This document shows, piece by piece, positions 11,835-25,535 of a DNA stretch of 64,000 nucleotides. The DNA is from Epiperipatus broadwayi (taxonomy: Eukaryota; Onychophora; Udeonychophora; Euonychophora; Peripatidae). The notes beneath the pieces are model-generated. The model was given only the letters and a program-made list of their open reading frames with translations, made no database searches and was not told the DNA's origin. Position numbers and translations under genes: made by a program. Location of the stretch: contig JAQFVV010012404.1 of assembly GCA_028023455.1 (NCBI GenBank), forward strand, positions 15,799,000 through 15,862,999, in the 5' to 3' direction. Positions within the stretch are counted from its first letter, which is position 1; the number at the start of each line of letters is the position of its first letter.

Positions 11835-14800
11835 AATGAAATATACAAAAACCAAATGCTTCATAGTATTATGATGCCAATTAATATCAGGTAGTTTCAA
11901 CTACTTAATTTCCATTCAAGTGGAGAAGCAAACAAATATAGGTTATCAAAATATCAATAACATTGAGCTCCAATTTGTACTAGTTTGAAATATAAGCTTA
12001 AGTAAATAATGATGAATAAAATATTGTCTTATCTTTCATTAATTATTTATTCAATGTAATAATAAAGTATAATTGATGAAATATTAAAAGATACTGTAAT
12101 AAATTATTAAAATAAATAAAATACTTTATTCAATACTTAGGTTGTTTTCTATTCTCTCATGTCACAAAATCCAAATTTAATTAATAAAAATAAAATTTAT
12201 TAATATAATAAACATAAATAAATGAATGAGCTAATGAAATATTTTTACTCGGTTATTTAATCAAGAATTAGTTATTCTTTTATCTATTGCATATCTTATA
12301 TAATATTAAAATGTATCTGTCATCTGTTGTGAACAATATACTAATGAAATCAAGAAAAAAAAATATTGTATTTGCTTAAATACTTCAAATGAATACTTAA
12401 ATATATATTTTAAGAAATTGATTAAGAATGTTTAGTTTATTTCCTGTTTTCTTTCAGTAATAAATATAAAATTGTTCATTTAGTTGCATGAAATATTATC
12501 ACCAATATATATTAAATATACATTGTCATAGAGATAACTCATAAATACTTATACTTAAAATCTGCTATTTTTAATATATATATATAAAGAAAACATACCA
12601 TAAATTTTATAAACCAAAATTGATATTAAGAAATATATTTCAATTTTGTTTTCTGTGTAATTTAACTTTTACTTTTAGTTTTACTATATTTTATATATCA
12701 TAAACAAACAAATGCATTCCAAAAATAAAATAAATAAAAAATGAAATTATACTACTGTTTAATTTATCCTATGAATACAAGGAATTTTTCCTTAAACTGT
12801 AATTCCATTAAAAGAATATTTATTAATTCACATTGACCTTATAATTTAATTTGTAGATATACTTCATAATATTTGCCCAAAATAATGATAAAAATTAAAT
12901 TCAAAAAGTCTTTAGTGATCTTATTAAAATCCCACAATGTTTTGCGCTATCCATAGATATGTTAAATAAGCATGTATTTGAAATTAAATTATTTCTCAGT
13001 TATAGCGTTCAAAAAATTTTATCCATTTTAATGAAGTACTAGTGTTAAAGAAAGCATTCCATAATGAATATTGTTTACATTAACATTTTTCTTATAATAA
13101 TAATAGCATTGGTTTATTTTCTGGTATTCCATAATAAATGTTGTAGTTCTTAAAATATAATCCACAATGAATTATATGCTGCAGCATTTAAATTATTTCC
13201 ACAAAGAATTTTATATTATATAACATAAATCTTTTACTGTATAATACATTGCAGCATTTATATTATTACGTGATTTTGTAGCACTTGAAATACATTATAC
13301 AATGAGTTGATTTTATTATCCAATATTATGCAGACTCTTAAAAACCAAAAGTTTTTTCAGCAAATGTTCTATTAACTTAACCATTTATATCTGTAGTCAA
13401 AACTTCAAAATATTATAAAATATATAATACTTGAACTTTGCATAGTTTGCTTATTGAACTACAGATTAAGAAAGAGTGACCAAACTAAAATCTGAGGTTA
13501 AAATAGTTTTTTTTTGATGATGTCACATTTTGATCACTATCCTAGATACTGTCTTTATGTTATAACTCAAATTTAATTCATTGCTATGGTCTCTGTTAGT
13601 AAGAATTAAATTCCACTCAATAAAAGTTCTTGGGAATACATCAGCATTTGTAGCTTTTAAAATGTTCTCTTAACTTTCTAATAAAATATTCATTTTAAAA
13701 GATAATAAAAATAAGTTTATAAATTAAAATACATTTTTAAAATCATATTTTTAAATAAAATATAAATATTCCTTGTATATTTATTTATTTAATGTGCAAT
13801 ATTTAATTATTTTTTAAAATACCTATTTAAATACTTATACATAAAAATAATATTTTAAATATGTGTAATTTAATATTATTTTATTCAGAAAAATTATACA
13901 TCCACATGCATATATACCCTAAATAATTGTCTATTTTATTTGTCTATATTCACATATTATTTGTGAAATGTATACAGTAAATAAACATATCAACAAAAGA
14001 ATTTATTAGTACATAATTCACTTTATCAAGTCTTTCTAAGAATAAAATATTAACTTTAGGATTTGAAATAAACCAACAATTTAATATATTGTCTGTTTAA
14101 AAAAAAAAATTAAAATTATGTATTTCATCTCACATTAAGATGTACTTCAATATTAATAAAGTTGATTTTTAAAAACCAATTGAGAATTAAAATAAGCCAA
14201 CAGTTTTTTTTTTTTTTTTTAGGAATATAGTATTCATCTGAGTTTAAATTTAAACCACAATGATATAGATATTATTTTTGACTATACCATTTTTCTTCAA
14301 ATACACAGTTCCAGACATGGGAAAAATATATAAATAGCTGCTATTATCCATTTCTGTCAGAAAAGGTCTGTTTTTGTCACACATCACTGAAATATAGTAT
14401 TTTTTTTTTCCTATCCTAACAATTATTTAAGATCATTTGTGTATTTATTGAATGATTTTTATTGAAATAAATATTGTATGAAAATGTGACCTTTATGAAT
14501 TAAATTTATAATATACATATATGTATAATGCTAATTAACTTCATAAACTGATTAACATTTATGAAATCTAGAAATATATAAATACTTAGGTCACTGGTTT
14601 AACCCTTATGCTAGCTTGTTTTATTTGAATCTTCATTCTTAAAAACAGGTTTTTAATAAAGTATAAAATATAATTACATACATAAAAATGTATTTTTTTA
14701 TGTAAATCACTGTTTAATGGATTAAATTACTTTCTACTTTTGATATTTTTTTTATTTATATTATAATTATAAAAAAAAAATTCTTTTAAAAAGTGATTTT

Positions 14801-14908
14801 ACATTATTGTTATTAATTTCTTTTACTAAAAGAAATTAGTAAATCTTTTTCTGTATCACTATGAAATTGTAATTATAAAACTTATCTGTAATATATTTTT
14901 ATTTTTAG
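11835..14908. other. AT-rich non-coding stretch
   Basis: The first few hundred bases are probably the decayed minus-strand LTR of the gypsy remnant. Around 13060-13310 a loosely repeated motif (TTCCATAATGAAT and TGCAGCATTTA-like words) suggests an old degenerate repeat. No gene is seen. Confidence 0.5.
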
Positions 14909-14967
14909 AATAATATTCATATAGTTACAGAATGGCTGAACAATGAAATTAGTGCCACTAAAGTGAG
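14909..14967 (+). CDS. Exon A of an unidentified spliced gene
   Basis: This is a 59-nt block bounded by a T-rich tract with AG (ATTTTTAG) and a donor (GTGAG|GTAAAA). Only one frame is open, reading NNIHIVTEWLNNEISATKV plus two bases of the next codon; the other two frames have stops. The final AG joins the first base of exon B at 36223 to make an Arg codon and keeps the frame open. The encoded piece looks like an amphipathic helix with a Trp. I do not recognise the protein. Upstream exons must lie before this one, possibly outside the window. Evidence is splice-site form and phase only; no transcript data. Confidence 0.5.
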
Positions 14968-17900
14968 GTAAAAATTTTCTCTATCTATTTTTAGAGTATT
15001 ATCTATTAATTTATTTATATTCTTTGTATTAAATTTCTAAGACTAATTTACATCATACTGATAATGTAATCAAAAAAAAGCTGGACCATAATTGTTTATA
15101 TGTATGAAAATCCATAAGATGTGTTTATTTACATTAATATCTTTATATCCAAAGTCTGATATGTTAAGTAAAACGTACTCCATCTGATTATGTTATCATC
15201 AATACTGATACAATTTCTATTTAGTTTATGAAACTTTTTATTTTTTTATAAAAAAAAATTTCAGATGTTATTATATTTTCAGAATGAAATAATTTCAACA
15301 ATAAAAAAAGTGTGATAATTTATAAATAAAACTGGAAATTATGAAGCAAATTAGTAATATCCTGCAAGAAGACTTACCAACTTAAGATCAAATCAAAATC
15401 TTTTGATTGTACATGTCAATTGCATTAAAATCTAAATATGTTTAATGTATTCATGAGAAAAAAAATTTAAATGATTAAGTGTTTATTTTATAGTATCTCA
15501 ATCATTTCAAAGTTTTTCATTCTTCACTACTTCAAGTTGATTAATATGGTTCATATCGAAATGGATTATTGACAAATATATTATTCATGTATCCAGAAAA
15601 ATGCTTTCATTAATGAAGCTATTCAAAAGCCACATATTGCAAGCTTTTTTTTACATCTCTTAGAGAAATCTGTCATTAGTAGAAAAAGCAAAAGTTTTCA
15701 ATCTGTGGATAGGTTAAATTTTAATTTCTTTGATCTATTATTATTTCTTATCACTTTATTATTTGAATATTAGTTTTATTTTATTTTTTTCTGTTGCTTT
15801 TATCAATCAAAATCTATCTAATTTTTAAACTCAACTGTAATGTCTGGTTAGAAGCCAGTGAAGCATGTTTAATCATATTATTCAAAGGTATCAGTTCTTT
15901 ACCTCATTCATGCCAAAAGTAATACTAATATATTAGAAATAGATATGCTTAATTAATTGAATTTTTTTATTATTATTAATATTATGTTTTTTTAATAGTT
16001 TAAAGATAATGGCCTATTCAGTCTATCTTTTTTTAAATAATGGATTATATTATTTTTAAAGTGATATTTATTTTTTTGATCTATGCCATTTTTATTGTTT
16101 TTAAAAATAATTTTTTAATAAATGTACATTAAATAAAACATTTTAGCATATTTTGTGCACATATTACAAAAAAAAATTTAAAAGAAAGTACACACTATTG
16201 CATTATTTACTGAGGAAATGTTAAGTTTTTGTATTAGATTTTTTTTTTTTTTTGTCAAATAAGAATTTCATTTAAAATTCGTAAGGTAATTGTGATAAGT
16301 AATTTTAATGTCTTTAAAAACTTGCTGAAGTTAATAATCTTAGAAAGAAGTGATAGATTAGTTTTGAAAAATATCTATTAAGAATTGTAAGGAAATCTCT
16401 AATATATATTTTTAACCCATTAAGAAATAGTATTTGTATTTTTAAAATGAAAGCATTTCTTCTAATATTAACATTGCAATTAATATCAAGAAAATTGGAC
16501 GCTGTTTAAAACAAGGATTTCAGTTATTTATTTTTTTCAATTCCTCAATATTCAACAAGTTCATATATTGTGAGAAAATGTGATCAAATTATAGCAAAAA
16601 ATTGGAAAATTCATTTCACGAAATTTCTACAAGGATCATTTTTTATTTAAAAAAGCAATAAAATATTTTAATAAACTTCAAAAAACAAACATTGCTTAAA
16701 TATTTTCTAGGATTTTTTTCAAATATAATTATTTTGCATATATTATTAAAACAAAAACAAAAAAAAATGTTCTTGTTTAAGATTCTGTTATACTGAAAAT
16801 AAAATTGAAATATAATATTAGAAAATGGGAAAAATTGATAAATATTAGACTAATTAGAATTGGCTATTAATTTTTTTAGGATAATAATAATAATAATAGT
16901 GGTTATATATTGATTATTTTCCTCAGCTAGTTGAATAGTTAATTGTTTTAGAAAAATTCTAATTTTATTTATGCTCTTACAATCACATTCACCTGTTGAT
17001 ATTAAAATATAGATAATTATTTAATTAGATGAGAGCTCAATATATAACTGCAAATAAAGTCATCACCTCCACTTTAAGACACTTTATAATAAAAATATAG
17101 TTCATCAAAAAATTGTTAATAATAAATTTGAGATATTTTAAGACTTAATGTTTTAATAAGCTATTATATTTTTTGGAAAAGATTGATTTTATTTTACATC
17201 TATGAACAGATGTATATATTTGTTTTAATATTTTAAAATTTTATATATGTCAAAAATTAAAAAAGAACAATATAGATATCCAAGATTATCTGATATTTCT
17301 TAACCAATAATCCAACTAGGAATTTTTATTTATCAAATTCTTGTGTCAAAGTCCAGCAAATTTTGGGATTTTTTCTCCTATCACAATAAAATAAAAATAT
17401 GATCATGAGTTGTTTTAAAGGATTTTACATTGGACATATCTGTATAATAGGTTAAAATTCTCATTTGATTATAGTATTTTATAATGTGGATCTTATCAGT
17501 TACTTTAAGAATATGTAATAAATACTTTGTTGTTAAGTTAAATGATCTTTTAGGCTTTTACATTAAATTTACTAATCATTATTAAATCAATTTTATTCTT
17601 GATTAAACTGTATTGGTCTGCTAAATGTTGATCATCAGTGAAATATTTATAAATCAACTTTGGAGTTTAAAATATTATAAGTTGTGAATCTTGGAGTTGA
17701 TAAAAATTAGCTTTCAATCATATTCAGATTTTGAAATTTAGGATTTTTAGACCAAACTATCGGGAATAAGATCTTCAAGACTCTAAACTATATAAAAGTT
17801 TTGAACATTTATCTTTATAAAAATTGTTTGCCTTCTTTTCAAAATAATGACACAATGCAGAGTTTGAGTGTTGATTTTTTTAACTTCATAACTTCAATGA

Positions 17901-18594
17901 TTACTATTATTCTGCATTAGTTGTTTGTGGAAAAACTATAAATATTGAATTTGAGAATAATTGGAGCTCAAATTTCCATAAAAATGTAATGAACTATAGG
18001 CACATTATTATCCAATACCAAAGGGCGCTATTAGATCTATAGAATATGATAGTTTACTGGTGAGGATACCAAGTATAAATGCTTATCTAGCTGTACCATC
18101 ACTCATAGACCGTTAAAATTGTCTCTAGATTGCAGAAAGCAGAGATTCTATGGCAATAAATAAATGCTAAAACAAATTTAACATATATAAAGTTTATTAA
18201 CAACTCAAACATCTTTCAATAATATCTGTCCCATTTAATGTTAGTATATAATCCATTTGATACCTGAAGCTATGAATAGTAATATTCATAATACTTTATC
18301 ATCTCTGAAGACTCCTGAATACTCTGTTATTGTTAAATGTATGTGTATATTTATGTATACACAAAATACATATTATTAGTTAAATAATAATTATAATTGT
18401 AAAACTAAACAGATTGCTAAATGTGTGTATATACTTATATATACACAAAATAAGTACTGTACTATAAATGATATTATAATGGTAAACTAAATGTATTTGT
18501 GTGGATGCCAACAGCATTCACAATATTTTATAAAAGCAATTAGGCTAATTAAATAGTATAATTAAAGGAAAAACTATAAACTAACTTATCAAGA
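14968..18594. other. AT-rich stretch, inferred intron
   Basis: Part of the inferred 21.3-kb intron between exons A and B. It is dominated by poly-A/T runs and short AT microsatellites (for example the TAA run near 16885). I see no gene, RNA or recognisable element. Confidence 0.5.
18330..18497. repeat. Diverged two-copy tandem repeat, about 84 bp
   Basis: Copies begin near 18330 and 18414. Both carry AAATGT(A/G)TGTGTATAT, a TATACACAAAATA block and an AAACTAAA-like tail, with many differences between them. Each copy contains a TGTATA/TATACA inverted pair. Confidence 0.6.
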
Positions 18595-19250
18595 AAGTTA
18601 GGTGAATCCGAGCAAAAGATTAAGATAATGTAAACAAAGCCATTGCAACCCTGAATGTTTAATTCCTGATCAGATGTAATAATAGAAACATTGCTTAAAA
18701 TAGACAATTCAATGGTAATTGCGTTATCTGATCAGGGATCGAATATGGTAACTCAAGAGATGACCACCACGTGGATAGCGGATGACCAATCAAGGGAGTC
18801 TACACTAAAAACAACGAGAGGATGAAACAGATCTAGAATAGAACTGAGCCAGCTCACTTGCTAAGTGAAGCTCTTGAAAGGCAGATGTGCCATTTCCTCG
18901 GGTGCCCCAGTCAGCTCCCTCCTTCATTTAGCCTTGCGGAGAAGTTTACCTCCAGACATTCAAAAGTAAACTTAGGAACTGTAAACAGGTCATATTGATC
19001 TTATTATTATTTTGTTATGCCTTTGGGCCATTATTGTTATTTATATAGCATGTGTATATAATTGTTATATATGTATATATTAAACAAGATTGATTATCTT
19101 CGTATAACTCTGCAAATAAATTCTTGTTATTTAAATGTACTTGCCGAGCTGTCTCATTAATTAGCAATTTATTTGTGTTATTTATATTTGCAATCCTGCA
19201 GGCAATAGAGTGCCGCTGGACACAGCAGTTATTTATATAATTCTATTAGA
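18595..19250. mobile_element. G+C-richer LTR-like island
   Basis: The block stands out in base composition and in CpG-containing words (for example CCTCGGGTGCCCC, GAGTGCCGCTGG). It holds an 11-bp inverted repeat, CCTGATCAGAT at 18665-18675 and ATCTGATCAGG at 18726-18736, a TATATA-rich zone near 19040-19080, and an AATAAA at about 19117 followed by a T/G-rich stretch. This is the general layout of an LTR (U3, R, U5). No TG...CA ends with target duplication could be fixed, so a solo LTR is only one reading; another repeat class is possible. It shares a 15-nt word (one mismatch) with the insertion at 51862-53592. Confidence 0.35.
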
Positions 19251-20734
19251 TATGTGTTCAAAGTTAAGGTGTGTGCACATATATATTTCACTTTTCCATA
19301 AAAACAATCAAAAACAAAGTAAATAAATTCACTATAAATGTTCACTGTGCATCTGATCTGACACTACTTTAAAATAGAACAATATATAGGCTTCTTAATC
19401 ACCTGGAATACAAAGCAAAAAATGTGGTTAATGGGGAGAAATATCTACCCAAAGTAAATCAAAATCATCTGCAAGTACTTCAAGCAGAAATAATATATCA
19501 TGGGGAGGCAAATAAACACAAACAAAATTTAAGGGTGGTGGATAAAATATCTGATGATTACTATATGAAAATGCACTCACATATATATATAATATCACTT
19601 AATTTTAGACGTGTGAAGTAAATAAAATAAAAGGCAAACTACACAATAAAATCAATTTCTTAAACGATTTATATAGCTAGGCACACATCGTGTTAGACAC
19701 ACACATTACTGATTTTTTGAATATATTCAGAAAGTCACTAAATTTTAATTATATTAAATTTAAATTATTTAAAAATCCACAACTTATATTTTCTTTTTTA
19801 AAACTTGCTTTTTAAAAAAATTTCTTTAGAAGAAAGATCATGTTGAAACTAAATGCCTATTATTTCACACTAAATTATGATTATTAATAATCGCAGAAAT
19901 AACATTTTAAGAAACAAAACAGAATTTTTTTCATCTCTCGAATACTTAAAAATCTAAACTATTTTACTAAATAAATTTTTAAAAGAAACTGTGTCTTATA
20001 CATTTAAACCACTAAATATTACATGATCACCATTTTAGATCCTAAGATCTAGGTGCAGTGCTCTCAGATCCAAGGCTCCTCACTGATGAAAGTCACAAAC
20101 TGGAAACTAATCTATGGATATTGGATGATTAGGCACTAGATAGAGATTTTATGCAAAAACCTTCTTGCATCCATTAATTACTCTGGCTTGCACTGGTGGT
20201 ACTACTGTGTGGAGAGTTTAGCCTCTATGTGTCTTGTACATTTAATATGGAAATATTTAAAATGTTCAAAGCATACCATGCTATCAAATACAAAATCAAG
20301 TTTTAAAATGTCTGAGGACTAAAATATGTTATTATAAAAGATAAATATATGAAATCATTTAAGTACAATAGTTTATAAAATAAATAACTAATTACATTTA
20401 AGTCCAAGGAAAAATTAAGTCCAAGTAGATATTTTCTCTCAAGTGGAATTATATATATACATACATATGTTTGTGAAATAGAGCTCTTTAGTGGTTTACT
20501 AGTGAAGTCTTTCAAATTTATCAGTTTCCAATCTTGATCACAATCAGTGCATGAAGATAGTTGGCACATGGGCTGCGTATTGGAAGAAGTTCATTTGTGG
20601 AGTTAGCAATGCATATCTATTAATTAAGCTATTGATGGAGGTTCAGTATACATCATGTTAAACCAACAAAAGCAAAGGCTAAAGAAAAACTGAATTACTG
20701 TCAAAGATGGCCTTTTTAGATTATTACCAGTTTT
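19251..20734. other. AT-rich stretch with one G+C-richer patch
   Basis: No gene is supported. The patch at about 20040-20235 is less AT-rich than its surroundings and includes short open runs on both strands, but nothing that I can align to a known family. Confidence 0.45.
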
Positions 20735-20945
20735 GTAAAACACATTTTTTCTTTAATTAACAAACCCATATGTTTACAAAATTCTTTAATTAAACAAGCT
20801 GGTAATTACCTTAAGTAGTCCTGTTTACAAAATTGCAATAAAAGCCAGTAATTATTTCAATTATCCCTGTTTACAAAATTGTTTAATTAAAGCAGCCAAC
20901 ATGTTTATACATTTCTTTAGTTAAACAAGCCCACATGCTTATTGA
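20731..20945. repeat. Degenerate short tandem repeat array
   Basis: The motif GTTTACAAAATT(C/G)TTTAATTAAA followed by a CAAGC/CAGC-like word recurs at about 20772, 20823, 20869 and 20903, with a weaker unit before the first. Spacing shrinks from about 51 to 34 bp. The copies are clearly related but diverged. Confidence 0.65.
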
Positions 20946-21344
20946 TGTACTTAGTTAATTTGATCCCTAAAATATTTAATTGACATTTTTAAAACCTGGA
21001 ACAAAACTTAAAAGAAATTGTTTTTTCCATAAACTAATTGGGCCAAAATTAAAACAGATTTATTTGAAATACATTTAATTAAAATAAATCAATTTCTTTA
21101 TCTTTACTACTAAGGTGAAAGTTAATTTGATTTTAAATATAGATCTTCATCAATGTACATGTGCTTATATAATACAGCCTTATATTAAAAAAAAAACTTA
21201 ATCCAATTTAAGAAATCTGAATTTGATTCACAATTTCCAACTACTATATTTTAAAATAAATTATAGGTTGAGATAAATCACTATCTCTTTCAATTGGAAC
21301 TGCAGAACTAAAAAAAAAACTGTTGTGTCTATTTTTGTTTATTT

Positions 21345-21779
21345 ACATATTAAATTAATATGAAAGTACTAAAAAACCCAGTGAGCTATATATAAAGTAA
21401 ATGTCAGCAAAGATAAAATATAGAATGAGTCCACCTAGACTTCTGGCTTTGATTATATATGCATAGCATTTACTGACATACTTTTACGCAGAGCATGATT
21501 TATATATACTAATGTAATTTCAAGACAAGCTATTCGGAAATCACTATAATTAATTAAAGACAAAGACTGAGCCTCATATTAAACACCCTCTAAATGTTAA
21601 ATCGATCTTCAATAAATAGACGTAAATATAACTTTTTGATAGCTTGAATGTAGATGAAATTAATATAGAAGTATTGGAAAACCTCTGCTAGCTATATGTA
21701 AATTAAGTTTCAGCAGACATTAATATGTTGAATCAAAAAGTTATTTTACATCTTTTAATTAAAAATCGATTTAATGTTT
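21345..21779. mobile_element. Left arm of a foldback element, including a 113-bp mini-element
   Basis: The left arm (about 21345-21600) is similar, in inverted orientation, to 23337-23606 on the far side of the RTE insertion. Shared words include TAGAATGAGTCCA, GGTTTATAT/GATTTATAT and AATCACTATAATTAAT. Next to it, 21630-21742 has perfect 11-bp terminal inverted repeats (AACTTTTTGAT and ATCAAAAAGTT), and the same terminus closes the right arm at 23596-23606. It codes for nothing, so it is best described as a foldback or MITE-like non-autonomous DNA element. Its superfamily is not assigned. Confidence 0.65.
21769..21779. repeat. Target-site duplication, left copy
   Basis: The 11-bp word ATTTAATGTTT recurs at 23326-23336, exactly flanking the truncated RTE LINE. 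This marks the insertion and shows that the foldback was present first. Confidence 0.85.
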
Positions 21780-23325
21780 CATCAACCATTATCAATCCAC
21801 TGCAGGATGAAGGTCTCTCCAAGTTCAATCCATCTTCTCTGACCTTTAGCTTTTCTTCTCCACATCATTCCTGCACACTTTCTTATTTCATCCATCCATC
21901 TCACATGTGGTCTCTTTCTGGGTCTTTTACAATCTCTTGGAATCCAGTTTAAGATTTCAATTATCCATCTATTATCATCTCTTCTAGCAGTATGTCCAGC
22001 CCAACTCCACTTCAGTCTTTTAATTTTTTCAATGAGGTCAGTAACACTTGTTTGTTCTCTTACCCATTGCGTTTTCGATCTCTTCTTGTTACTCCCAACA
22101 TGCATCTCTCATTATGTCTTTGAATGATCTGAAGTCTCCGTATTGCTCTTTTATTAAATGTCCAAGTCTCAGATCCATAAGTAAGAACGGGTAAAACACA
22201 TTTATTAAAAACCTTTTCAAACACATAGGCACTTTCCTTTTAGTATCAAGTTATTTCTACCAAAAGCACTCCAGCCAAGTTTAATTCTATGATTAATTTC
22301 ATCCATTATGTTTCCATCTGTATTAATAATCTGACTAAGATATTTGTAACTGTTAACTTCTTCTAACTCATCATAATCAATCTTTATTTTCATATTTTGA
22401 GAAAATCCATTAAACATCACTTTATTCTTTTTAACATTTATCCTTAGTCCTACTTTCATCTGATAACTCCTGCAACATTTCCTGCAATTCTAAAGCATTA
22501 TTTTCAAAAACAACAACATCATCTGCAAAATCTAAATGACTTAAATAATCTCTGTTTACTTTCACCCCTTTAGATTTCCATTTTAATCCTCAAAATATTT
22601 CTTGCAACACTGCTGTAAAAGGTTTTGGAGATATGGAGTCACCCTGTCTTACACCCTTCTCAATGTTGACTTTCCCAGTATCATTATGTAATCTAATTGT
22701 TGCATTTTTATAAATATTCTTTCAAATATGACAATATCCTGGATGTATACCTTGATGATCTAATGCTTTACTCACTGAAGAAATGTTTATATAATCAAAT
22801 GCCTTTTCATAATCTACAAATCCAAAGCATAATGGCAACTCATATTTATTTGCCCTTTCTATAACTTCTTTCAATAGCCTGGATATGGTCTACTGTACTA
22901 AAACCACTTTTAAATCCAGCTTGTTCTCTTGGTTGGTGGAAATCCAATGTTTTCTATAGACGAGTTGTAATTATCTTGGTAAAAATTTTGTATAAAACTG
23001 ATAAAAGGCTAATAGGTCTATAATTTCTAATATCTTCTTTATCACCTTTTTTAAATATTAATATTAATACTGCATTCTTCCAGTCATCTGGTACATCTTT
23101 ATCATTTAGACATTTGATATATAACTTTGCTAAAAAAAGTTTCTATTTTTTCACCTGCTTCTTTTAATATAACAGTTATAATTCCATCATTACCTGGAAC
23201 CTTACCTTTTTTCATATATTTAATTGCATGTCTCACTTCTTCATTTAAAATTCTGGGCAATTTGGAAGCTGTAATAAGTATAGTAGGTATTTGTTCTTTA
23301 TTACTATATAATTCTTGATAAAAGA
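21780..23325 (-). pseudogene. 5'-truncated RTE-clade LINE (copy 1)
   Basis: On the minus strand this encodes the C-terminal half of an RTE-type reverse transcriptase: FYQELYS at the truncated start, RHAIKYMKKGK, the A motif FVDYEKAFD, a GVRQGDS-like segment, an intact catalytic FADD box (near 22532-22543), then EEVNSYKYL and the RTE tail with RLKWSWAGH, ARRDDNRW, RPHVRWMDEIRK and LQWIDNG. The last word is followed by stop and TGATG, as in RTE elements. Frameshifts and stops break it; the longest frames are 22217-22459 and 21782-22105. The 11-bp flanking duplication and 5' truncation fit target-primed reverse transcription. It closely matches copy 2 at 43.9-46.7 kb, which lies on the opposite strand. 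Confidence 0.92.
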
Positions 23326-23336
23326 ATTTAATGTTT
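23326..23336. repeat. Target-site duplication, right copy
   Basis: ATTTAATGTTT, identical to 21769-21779. It abuts the truncated 5' end of the LINE. Confidence 0.85.
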
Positions 23337-23606
23337 AGACCGTGTTAAATATGAGATTCAGCCTTTGCCTCTGATTAATTATAGTGATTTCAGTATAGCA
23401 TATAGTTTTCTTCAAATTATGTTAGTAGATATAAACCATGTGCTGCATATAAATACATCAGTAAATGTTATGCTTATATTTGATCAAAGCTAATGTTAGA
23501 TGGACTCATTCTACATTTTGTGTTTGCTGACAGTTTAAATATAGTTTGCTGGGGGTTTTCAGTACTTATGTATTAATTGTATCTATATTCGAACTATCAA
23601 AAAGTT
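23337..23606. mobile_element. Right arm of the foldback element
   Basis: This is the inverted partner of about 21345-21600, diverged but aligned over most of its length, and ends in the terminus ATCAAAAAGTT. Together with the left arm it forms an element split by the RTE LINE. Confidence 0.65.
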
Positions 23607-25535
23607 ATATTTCATTTATATATTTATAAGAATAATTAAAAAATACACATTTAATATATTAAAAACAATTTTAAAAATTTTTGTAAGTATTAAAAATTTC
23701 ACATAATTATAACTTAATAAGTTTCTGATTATTTATTTAATTATGGTCATTATTATTTATTTAATTATACTTTGTTATTGTATTGAGAGAATAAAAGGAA
23801 AGATGCTGGTTAATTTGTCCTACAGTCAATTTATTTGATGTATCAAATGATTTCATAAACTAAAATTTTAGATAGAGTATTAATTTCAATTAGCTGGATT
23901 GAATCTTTTCTTTTATTGTTAGTAATAAACTTTAGCTCAATATCACTTGACACAGCTTTATTATTCATAAAAAATTAAATACTCTTTAATTATAGATGTC
24001 ATTTCTGTTTGTTTTTTTAAGGAAAAAAAACTTTTTGCTTGCATAATATTTTAATAAACTTTATACGATCAAATGTTAAAAGTTATTAGAACAAAATACA
24101 CTTTTTTAAAAATTATTTCACAGTATTATATAATTATCATCTAACACTGAAATTTAAATCTATAAACTGTCCATATTTTGCTGTGTGTTATCATTTCTCT
24201 TTTTGAAGGTGTAATTATTACTACTTCATTTTAATATTTTTTTACTGTGGGGGCTTTCATGAAAACATAGATCTTCAGTTGTTTCACATATGTGTGGGGA
24301 TTATTTAACATCAAATCTGAGGACTTGAATAATAAATGTTTGAATGGCTGTGATTCCTTATATATTTTCTATCTCTTATATATATGAATATATATATATT
24401 CAAAATTTATACTTGTAAGATTTTTACTTGTAGGAAATATTTGTAATTAAAATTGAATGTATAAAAATTAAATGTAAATCTTGTATTTTAATATAGGATA
24501 TATATATTGATAAACTCATTCAGCTATACTTCTTGAGGGCTATTTCAGAATATGAAAAGAGTTTAATGAAGTTTTTTATTTCAAATTATATGCCTATTTA
24601 AAAAAGATTTTTGAACAGTAATACAGTTGCTTTTGTAAATATTTTGTAGATATAAAGTCTTTTTAATTGCATCAGTTTATATATTCATTATATATATATA
24701 TGTCAAGTATACCAACTCAAAATACTAGCCAATCACAAATTAAAAATTCACTACCACTGAGTTCCTTGTTAAGACAGAATTTTCAAATGTAAACAATAGT
24801 TCAAATGGACATATATATTATAATAACTCCCTGCTGTTCAAATTAACATTACAATTACCTATAATAATAAGTCTTAAATAAATTAATAGTTTCAGATACT
24901 AAATTGTAGAAATTTATAATATATATTGTAACAAAATTAAAAGCAAATAAGAGAATATCAGATCAATTTTCAATTGATAAAGTTGATCATAGGATAATCA
25001 TGCATCACATTGGGCAACAAATTTAAGAGAATAAAATGGAAGTGAGAGAAATAGGTATTAAAAATTGATAAAGTTGTTTATTAATGATGATGATGATAAT
25101 CAAAATTACATTAAAGATCAAGTGATGATTACATTGCAATCAACCAATAACTACAATTTGGTGCATTATTTATATGTTGAAGCAATGGATCTGAAGTCCG
25201 ATCCATGCTTTGCAGCCTTCCATAAACTTGGTTAGTATTATAGACCTGAATTAAGTTTATAGTCCAATATCAGCAGGGTTTTGCATTAAAGCTAAAATTA
25301 ATTACGTTTATATAATTTGTATTGCATTTAAATATTTTGTTTAAAAAATTCCATTCTAAGATTAGATTTCTGTTAATAAAAATTACTTGTAAAATCTATT
25401 AGTCAAACATATATATACGTCAAGCGTATATATATATGAGTTCTGCTGAAATAAAATACTTATTTTATTAAAAGAAATAAGAATGTATTTTTCTTTTTAA
25501 ATCTTGTTCAAATATTTAGTATGATTTGATTTTGA
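23607..25535. other. AT-rich non-coding stretch
   Basis: Poly-A/T and TATATA runs only (for example 24380-24400 and 24690-24710). I see no gene or assignable repeat. Confidence 0.5.
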
